A stretch of DNA of 64,000 nucleotides, from contig JAOTOL010001318.1 in the NCBI GenBank assembly GCA_034440575.1, forward strand, positions 434,001 through 498,000. Direction: 5' to 3'. The translations under genes were made by a program, and so were the position numbers. How positions within the stretch are numbered: position 1 is the first letter of the stretch; every line of letters starts with the position of its first letter. The notes below the pieces were generated by a model, which searched no databases, was not told the DNA's origin, and saw only the letters and a program-made list of their open reading frames with translations. Origin of the DNA: Imbricaverruca yamaguchii. Its lineage: Eukaryota > Arthropoda > Thecostraca > Neoverrucidae. Positions 22,901 to 33,200 of this stretch are shown one piece after another.

Positions 22901-24152
22901 CATGCTATGACTCGAACTTTTTATGTTGGCATGTACTGTGCGCTGCCCTTTTACTCATCTGACTCCACCTGTTATTGGACGAACTTACCTGGTTGGCTGT
23001 TGGCTTTACGATACATCGACCGTTGAGTCATGTGGCGTCGCCAATCTCTCAAGCCAATTGGTAGCGGGTGAAGAGTAACGACAGGTCAGACTCGAACCCA
23101 CAATCTTTCGAGTGGTGATGGTGGTGGTGGTGGTACTTGGGTTCTTTCACGAGGCATCCGACTACTGGGTCACATAGCGTCGCCGGTTGGTCGCGGGTAT
23201 CTGGGTCACTCGGCAATCACTCGGTCACTAGCTGTGGGATTCGAACCCGCGATCTTGCGATAAAGAGTCCAACTCACTACCGAGTGAGGGTAGGGAGTTG
23301 GTCGCTCATGCCGATTGGTCGCGGGCGAAAAATAGCGACAGGTGAGACTCGAACCCACAACCTTTCGATTGTGAGACGAGCAACTTACCCATAGACTACT
23401 AGTCCCCTCTCACACTTCAACAAATAGTAATAGCTCCCGCTCGGGCGAGATATCACTCCAGTAACAGGTCACTACACCAGCAACAGAAAACACCGTCACC
23501 GTACGACGCCGAGAGACAAGCTAACGAACCAGGAAGTGCAGTGCAACAGCAGCGGCCACCAGCCCTCACCGTCTTCTGGATGTGGGTGAAAGTCCCAGAG
23601 TGCTTCTCGTACGCAATGCGTGCCGGGAAGGTCATGTTGCACGGCTTGCACGCCGGGTTCTGGTAGGCCTTCTGCTTGCGGTGCCACTCAGTATCGTTGT
23701 GCACCACGCCCTCGCACTCCTGTCGCCGCACAAGGTTGAACGTTATCGACACACTGAGTGACTGCAGCCAGCCGTAGAGCCAGCCAGGAAATACACCAAA
23801 TATCGACCGCCAACTAGCCGCATAGCAGCTCATTATTAGGTCGGGATATTTTGTGATCAACTACCTCCCAAGCAATCGTGGTCAATCATGCCGTGGAGCG
23901 TTTTAAACACAACACTGAAATGCGATGGATGCATGCCACTACACGATGCAATATGCTATATGTGGTTCAGACGTTTACAAACATTGCGTGCTACGCTAAA
24001 TGCACGAGGACCAGTTACATATTGGCTAGTTATTTGTTTTCAGGAATCATCAACATTGGATGTAGTGTGAAAACCTACGACCACTGCGATATACTATTTT
24101 GACCCAGGTTGGGAAAGTGAGGATATTCTGCATACATACATGCACACATACA

Positions 24153-24237
<85 letters not shown>

Positions 24238-27200
24238 CCCTAAATGTATCAGTACATTACCTTATCAGATCCCTAGTGTATAATCTGTCCCCTTCCTTCC
24301 ATGGAATAAAGTTAGCTTTCAGGACGTCCAAAAATAAAGCACAGTCCTGCCTATTATACGAGCATGTCTACGCCAAGTATCAAGTAACATCCACAAAGCA
24401 CCACCGTTTTCATGCTCAGCGCTAGTGATTCTGATATACCAGGTGCACGTGTGCATGTGCATGTGTGCATGCATTGTGGGTTTAGGGGCATCGACCACAA
24501 TGGTCATGCAGCGCCCACCAGGTGCATAAGCCTTGGGTTCTTTTACGACTCATTGAACCGCTAGGTCATATAGCGTCTCCAACCCCTCACGCCGATTGAT
24601 CGCGGGTGAACTCGGTAATGCCGCAGGTTGCGAGATTCGAACCTACAATATTTAGATCAAGAGCCCGACACTTTACCGACTGAACACAGATCGCAAAACT
24701 TCTAACCTTGAACTGTCGCCGACAGAGCGCATCACTGCTCACCTTAAACTGTAGCCGACACAGAGTGCAAAACTGCGTCGGCAGCTTCTCAAACGCTGCC
24801 GGGTCCTTGGCCAACTCCTTGGCCTCCAGCTCCTTCTGCTCCTCGCGCTGCGCCATCCTCATCTTGCCGAGCTCGGCGCGGATGCGCATCAGCACGCGCC
24901 GCATGGCGGCCATGTGGTCGCGCCCCAGCTGGTGTTTGCGGAAGTCGGCGAACGTGGCGCAGCGGGCGTGACAGTGCGGACACTTGGTCACCATCAGCTT
25001 GGGCGGCGGGTACGAGCGTGGCTGGCGGCGGACATCAGCATGTGGTCAGGCGGGAACGGCCGACATAGTGGCCAGGCGGGCCGGCCAGCTGGCTGCACCC
25101 TGCCACCACACGCAGTAACGACACCGCACGGATCGACAACGTGGTGCGCGCTATGGCGGCATCAGCAAGACGCTTCGGCATAGTATCGGCAATTCGAGGA
25201 AAGCACAAACAATCGAAGTCGGCGACGTGCTTTAACAAGGGCTGGCAGTTTTTACCACCAAACCTGTTGTTACTGTTTTTCATAAGTGGTAAAAATCGAC
25301 ATGTCCAAACTGATCTTTACCGGCAAGGGTTACGAAACTACTCAATTCTTTTTTTTCCAGATATATAGGATATCATCTTTGAATGTCTTGTCTAGTAGCG
25401 TCATATGGCATTTAACGTCTAAAATACGTATAAATAGTAAACATTTGAGCTGAAAATTTGAACTGAAAAACTGTCAATGACAAGGCCTTCTATATAGCTA
25501 TATATCGCCTGCATTGGGGTACATCGACTACAGTGGTCATGTAGCGACCTGGTTGGTTATTGGTTTTACGACACAGCGACCATTAAGTCATATAGCGTCG
25601 CCAATCCCTCACGCCAATTGGCCAAGGGCGAATAGTAGCGACAGGTGAGACTTGAACACACAAACTTTTGACGAGCAACTTACCCCTAGACTACTCGTCC
25701 CCTACAGCATGTAGCGACCTACAAAGCTCTGTGTCAAAGGCACAGGTAATTACCTAAACCTTTCCTGGATACAAAGTGGCTGCTACGGAAAAGATACACT
25801 TCGTACATAAGCTACAGTGCTACAAAGCAATTGTCTCAGCCAGAGCTCAGTCATTCACAAATAAGAGGCAGCTAAATGCTTAATTAAACCGATAATACCA
25901 ATCACACAAATTGGCATTGGCAGTGCATACCAATGATATTTAGTGACATAAACACGCATAAGTCCACAACTTACCGCATCATCCCGGGGATGCGGGAATG
26001 ACTTGTGCCTGAAACCGCACGAATTATATTAAAATACACGAAAACAAGGTATAAACATTCAACAAGATATAACACTCACTACTCTCAAATATAATTTCCT
26101 CAAATATATAGTCAGAGCAGTCAGATGTTAGTCATTTTGAGACAAACTGGCAGTGGTCTCTCAGAAATGCTCACGAAGTGGCTGAATGGCTACTAACTCT
26201 CAGAGTTCCGCTTGGTAGCAGCGCCACATCCATACTGACGATGACAGGCAGCAAACAACATCAAGGGAAACAGCAAATTACGTATCACATTATCATGCCA
26301 CGTCATTCAATGCTTGACTCTGTTTATTCTAATATGAATCAAAATGCCCTCGCATTATGAAGATTAAAAAACTTTCGGCAGGCAGTGAATGGTACTTTAT
26401 TTCGCTTTCGACTTTGGCATCCAATGATTTCAAACACTTACTTGCACTAATGACTATCTGCAATTCACGGCTACTGCATAAGTTTTTCTTATTTCCTATC
26501 AACACAACTGATCAATTCGCCGAACTTGCAACAAAAAGTTACCGACCGCTGGGCACAAGCATGACCTGATAAACAGCGAAATGTATTATAAAGATCATGC
26601 AATAAAAAGGACACGAGTTGCATGAATGCAGGAAACACGTATCCTGCGTGACTAAAATATAGTTATGGTGATAAGTTAGTTCCTTTAATTTTAGAGAGTT
26701 TCGACTCAAAGAAGCGATCAGTTAGCGCCCACGTATGCTTCACATTGAAGGCTACCCATTTCTCCCACCACGAACGTACACCTTTCCGACTTCGCTTCGA
26801 TGTTTCCCCAAAAGAAACAATCCAACGATTGCAAACTGTCATTAGCATATGTTACGTATTGCGACAATGTGCAAAGAATCATCGTCACTAGGATAGCTTC
26901 CTGCAATTTCGTTGGCATGTCACATTCTTGGTGATTAGCTGTGGCATAAATATAGCACACAAAATTCTTAACGAAGCATGTAAGTGTGCCATGTCGGTGA
27001 ATTTATCCGGTCTTCCACAGGCGAGGGGCTGGCCGCTCGCCATTGACCTGATAATGGCGAGCGCCACCCACACAGCGGACCGCTGGTCTTCCGGTGGCCG
27101 CCACCGCGGCACATGTTCACCTTACCTCGGCTCGCCCAGCCGGGGCGCGGTCCGCTCCACGGCACTCTCGGCCGGTCAACGCTTGCGTCGGCTGTCGAGC

Positions 27201-30200
27201 CGTCGGCCGGCTGCAGTTACCTGGGCAAGTCCTCGTCGAAGTCGCCGAACGAGCGCCGCGGCGGACCGCCGCGCGGCACGTAGCCAGTGCCTCGGCGCGG
27301 CGCGTAGCCGCGCGAGCGGAACGGCCGCCGCATGGGCGCGTGGAACTCGTCGTATCTGGGCCTCCGCTCAGAGTAGTCGTCGCGCCGGTGCTGGTGCTGG
27401 TGGTGTTCCGTGTAACGGCTGCGCGAGCTCGACTGTAGGTGCGCGCGCGGCGCGGACAGCGGGTTAGCAAGGCCGGCCCGGCACCACCGCCGGCAGCCTG
27501 GGCGGGGGAGAGGGTGCCGAAGCGCGCGGCTGCCGTGTGCGCCCCGCGGCATCCAGAGCCGCACATCGGCCCGCAAGCTCGGTGAGAGCCGCCAGCTCAA
27601 CCGCCGCCATCCACCGCCTTGAGTCAGCGGCGAACGAGCTCTTTCACGAGCTCGAACGCCCGTTCTATAGCAGTGCACAGCCACAGCAATGGCTGAACGT
27701 CGACGCTGTGATGGTGGTGCTTTGATGTTTAAGGGCGCGTCAACTGCGTAGCCACATTTCGCCCGTGTCCCTCGGGTTTCTCCAATGTACTAAGTGCATT
27801 ATTGGATCTTAACCCATGTTCGGGGCTTTTCCACCAGTACTCGTCATTCAAGAAGACATATCGACTGGCCAAACACCCAATTTTATGTACGATCATCGCT
27901 TCCAATGTGCAGCTGTCGAGGCTTTTTGCACACCTAATAGGCAGCCCTCTCTACTCCACATCAAACGGGAGCAAGTAATCCACGAGTTTTGTTTCGACAA
28001 GCACGTCTTCGTGCGCAAATTGGGTCCCACATCATCCCTGCTTGGATTTTCAGTCCGAGTATCCCAAAGTGATCGGCAAGAGTCACCGTACTCGGGTGCA
28101 ACAGGAGCACACAATAGCTCCGACAAGTGGACCAGATCGCCACATCAGTGAACAACTGCAATCCCACGACACAGAACGGTCAAGTGTGCACTGTACAACG
28201 TCAAAATTGCCATCAAACCATTCAGATCTTACGCATGTTAACATAAAGCATGTTCACCATAAATCGGCGTCTCACCAGACTTGAGCCCACCTCGCACTCT
28301 CCCCAAACCTGGCCATTTTGCAGAGCATCATCTTGCCGCGCTCAGAGCGCTCAAAGCTTCCGTCATGTTGGCTGGCTTTTATCTGGTCGATGACTGCCAG
28401 CTGCCAACTGTCGGCAGCCCACAGTAGCCGGCGCCACCTTCTTGTGGACACCCCGGTCACATCGGTCGTGGCGAGGTGCTGTGCGCCAGGGGGGCCGCGG
28501 CAGCAGGCTCGTGGGGCCGCTTGCCGCGCCCTGTTGTACTCACCCGTTCACGGTCGTCGTACGATTCGTCGCGCGGCCGCTTGTAGGGCGGCTCGCCGCC
28601 CGTGTAGTGGTCGCTCGTCCGCCGCCCGCTAGACGACTGCATCAGCGTGTCCACCAGCTTCTTGGCGATTTCCAGCTGGTTGCGCGTCGTCCCCATCCCT
28701 GTCGACGCACACCCTCAGACACTGGCAGCAGCACACTCAAGACAATGTGAGACGAGACTGGGACCGGCCGTGGCATCCTGCGGACACCTACAACTCTGAC
28801 AAACAAACCACGTCATCTAGGCTATCAAGCTTAATGAAGGCTATTTCGCTTCACATATTCATTCACCAAAACTGTAAACCTTTAGTTCTGCTGCGACACA
28901 TTCAACTTACTTGGTCATATGGCGACAACCTTTCATGCTGATTTGCCGCGGGTGGACGAGATAATACGTCGATTGTGGGACTCGGACTTTATGATCTTAC
29001 GATTAACCCAGATCGCCTCTTATGCCAGATCATCACACCCCGTCTCAGGGGGGGGATGTCGAGAGACCTCCACTCTAATCTCCAAACTAAGCGTCGTACG
29101 AAAACGAAATAGGTATCATCGAAGAGCGCTCGACGAGTAGGGCCAGACACCACCCCCGAAATTTTACCCCAAAAAGTGCAGTCACTGGGGGCCATAGAGT
29201 TTCACGACATACATCATGTTTCTGGTTCTGGGGGTTAATTTTAAGGGAGATTTGAAAGAAAAACATTTGGAATCAGAAAAGGAGGGCGAAATCGACCAGG
29301 ACCATACATTCTTTTTTGTCACCAAAAATCTTTTAAATTTCAAAATTTTGACTTCAAGTTTTCTTTAATCTTCCTTTCCTAATGGGTAGAGTGGACCGAA
29401 AAATGTTGTTCGAAGTCAACTTGCTCTTATCAAAAATGCTTAGTTTAGCTAGAATCTTATATTTGAACCCTAATGGGAAAAAATACAAAACTAATAAGTA
29501 ATCAAAAACGTTAAAAAATGAACAATTCCTCTGGTGCGTTCTATTGCATCCCTGAAGATAAGCAAACGCTCAAAGTTTCATTAACATATCTTTATCCGTT
29601 AAAGCGTGGCGACTGGTTGAACTTTTGAGGTGACCTCACTGGACCTTGACTAACTCGTTGACCCTAGATGACCGGACTTAAGATTTTTTGGCAAAAACAT
29701 GCCAAATTGATGTGGGAAAAGATATGCCAAATTTCGGCCCGCTGCCAGGCGCCGTTCTTTCACTATCCGCGGAAAACCTTTAAAGGGTCGACGTCAACGA
29801 CCCCGAGGCGGTGTGGGTTAAGAACATCACCGACAGACCTATCGCAACCTCCTTCCTGTAATCCCCAATCTCAAGATTCATTGAGATCTTGGCTCAGTGT
29901 CCTAAAGTTACTTCACCATTAACTGTGTGGATGAAGGAAGAAGTTGCTTGGAAATAGTGAAAGATTGGAAGAAAATAAAGGATTGCCACTTAAGGATTAA
30001 AAAGCGGAATACCATTTGCTTCAGTCACATGCATTCTACATTATTTAGCATTTGTATGGATGACTGCATACATCATGTGGCAAAATGGTAAAAACAGAAG
30101 ACGAGGATGAAATAGCACAACTCCATTAACTGTACATTTCCAGGCCACATGGTGGATTATTTTACATGTCTTGGCTAGGACCTATAGCAGTTCTAGCTGA

Positions 30201-33200
30201 TGAATCACTTCGATTTTCCATTCGATAGTCACCACTTCGAAGCTCAGTTGGTTAGAGCGCTGGCCTGCACTGGTCTCCCCTGTCCTGGCAACACAGGGTT
30301 CGAGTCGCTTCGCGCGCTCAGATTTGAGTATGAGACACCAAAAAAGAGTTTGAAATGACACAGATTCCATGATTGGTTCGTTATTGGGGTCTAGGTGAGC
30401 ACAAACTGCAAAGGTCATGCAGCGCCCGCACTAATTCAATGACAAATTTCGACATCCTACTGAGCTCGTTTCCACGTCTCACACCTAACGAAACACCAAT
30501 ATTTTAACACGTCAGTTGGCCGCTAGCCCGATAAGGCCGGGGCGAGCTACCGAGCGGCCGTGTCGGTGCATTGATGACACGTTAAACTTTCGGTCTAAAT
30601 TCTGCCATTGAATTGGTATTCATGGATCGGATAGCGGGGCCAGGTTTCACGCAACAAGCTCCCCTTAGCAATAGAACCCTGGTTCCTAAAGCCACCCAGC
30701 AACAACTCGGATTAATTTTTTCTTTAAAAAAATGTTAAATTTAATAATGTAACACAAAAAATCACTTTTTGTATTATCTACATCAACGTCGTAAAACCTG
30801 GCAGCATTTGCAGAGGGCATCTGCTCACTATTCGTCATGGAATTGCTGTTTGAAGATGTTGGATGACATTGGCCTACACCCAGTGTTGGATTTTCACTTC
30901 TCGGTCTTGGATTCGGAGTGTAAAATTTTTTAGCTTGCCAAAGTATGGAGTGTATAATCTTGAGAAGCACTATGTTATGGGGTGTATAATTTCCCAGTTT
31001 GCCAAATTATGGGGTGTATGTTGAAGCACCAAGTAACGGAGTATATACATTTTATATATAACGAAGTGGATAAATTTGGAAAAATGCAGCGATGTCTCCT
31101 GGAATGAAGAATAAAAACCCAGGGGCCTCGGTATCTTAGATGGTGGAGCGTGGGACTCGAATCTCGCGGCCGGCGGCATCTGCAGAGTCCACCCACGACC
31201 AATCGGTGTGATATAGGGTGGCGGCGCTATGCAACCTTGCGGTTGAATGCGTCGTAAAATAACCCGATAATTCTTCTTCCTCAAGAATAAAACGCCTTTA
31301 AGTCATTTGTTAGGTTCTTATCCTAGTTTCTCACAGACAACCAGATGGGGTCCACCACACATCGTCGTCTGAAGTCATCCACGTTACGTGAATGACTTAT
31401 AAGGCAACTTCCTTAGCAATGGTAGAGAAAATGATCACAAAAGTATACTTAATCGATGTCAGCCAAGTTTATATATCAATGCCTGCCACTCCTAGCATAG
31501 GTACCAACACCGCACAACTAATACAAATTCACAACATACCTCGAGAGCAGGACGTTCGTGCACTGCTGGGTCTAAAATGGGAGGGTCTAAAATGTTACTT
31601 CGGGATATGGGTTTCGGAATATATAATGGTTCAAGGAAAGTTATACTAAAACGATCCGTCTAAAATATTTTATTCTCTCCACGATGAAATTTTATTTTTT
31701 TCAAATGAGAGCTGAAAAAAAATATTGAAGTCCATCCTTATTAATATTAAATGTATTTCAATGCACTTTTTAGTTCATGTCTTGAATGTTTAGTAGAAGC
31801 AAGGAATGCCTTGGAAGGATGAAAAGCAACTAGACGGACGGGCAAATTGCTGCTGTGAAACAAACTATCGTCACGGACGAGCGGAAATTAGCGTCTCATT
31901 TCGCGCCATGATTGCTATGAAATACCAAAAATGAAAATAAGTTAGAGAAAACTGCCAGGAGAATTACAGGAATTTTTTTTCTAAATTAATAATAATCAGG
32001 ACTGTAGGAAGAAATTAATCATTGGATCAGAATGAGGCTTGTAAGAGTGTAGAGGATTAGGTCAACACACTTAAATCTGAATTTGTCCGGAGTGGGGAAA
32101 CCTCGCAGTCGGAGTGGCATGAATGCAACTATTCCCGCTTGTTGATGAAATTCGGAAACAATATAAGTCTTGAAATCGAAAGAAGGTGAAATTTCTGGTT
32201 CTATGGGTCTTCATTTTGGAGCAGTGTTAGCAGGTTTTAGGAACGTTTTGGTACCATTCAGGCAATTTTCATTGGGAAAATCCTTCCGATATCTTTTATG
32301 TATATCGCTCCTGACTGCTTAATAATATAAATATGAGCGGTTTTATCCATCCAAATTGATGCAGAACATATCATTATCCAAGGAACCAAGAATAAATGCA
32401 TTATCCATGGTTTTTCGTGGCAATGGTTCAAATAGCTCCGGCCGGAGTGGGAGATGGAGAGCGGTGAACTCATTGAATTCAAGAACGCGGTCGGGCTGTT
32501 GAAGGTGAATTCCTATATTTGGTTAGCGGAGCGTAGTGGTTTTTCTATTCAACGAAGGATTTTCTTTAAAGCTCTGCGCTGCTAACCGGATGGAATTGAC
32601 TGCGTGTTTGGCTCGAGGTATGAGAGGTTGTATTATCTGACTATGTAGGTACCTACCTACTTACCTATATCAAATATCTTCGCGGTAATTCGAGTTATTG
32701 ATTTGGATAAACCAAAGCTGTAAGCTTGTGTTTTGTGACGGGATATCTTCAGATAATACGAGGAGCAGGACATGATAATATTAATTGCTGCGATGTTTTG
32801 CCGACAAGCGTAGAAATGAACAAAACTGATTGCTTTGCTTTTGTCTGGAAAATCTTGTTTTCACTTACCACATTTTGAAGCGTGAATGTTTTTCTTTCAA
32901 AATGGGGGCTGGGCCTCTTCAGTGCACATTGACTGCAGATATTATAGATATGCATGCATTCAAGCATTATTTGTGCATTCATGAAATGTTCAGGAATTAT
33001 TAGGTGCATCCTGTCCCCATTCTCCATTGAATACCATTATACCTTTAACATTTCTGGTTTGTGACTTTCTGAATGGACAAATTTGCAGTTTAAGGTGATT
33101 GATTTCTTGAAATTTATTTTTTGTGCAATGATTATGAATGTGTTCATAATGTAGGTACTTACATGATGTGACCACACATTTTTTGGGCAAGTGCAGTTGG

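Noticed and set aside
24587..24742. Continuation of the Pep exon 4 frame to 24587
   Set aside because: It reads through the donor into a SINE; the conserved finger 2 half continues only after splicing to 23719.
30240..30318. tRNA gene at the S2 head
   Set aside because: Good A and B boxes but an over-long middle without a proper anticodon arm, and the same head recurs with a SINE body at 45440-45705.
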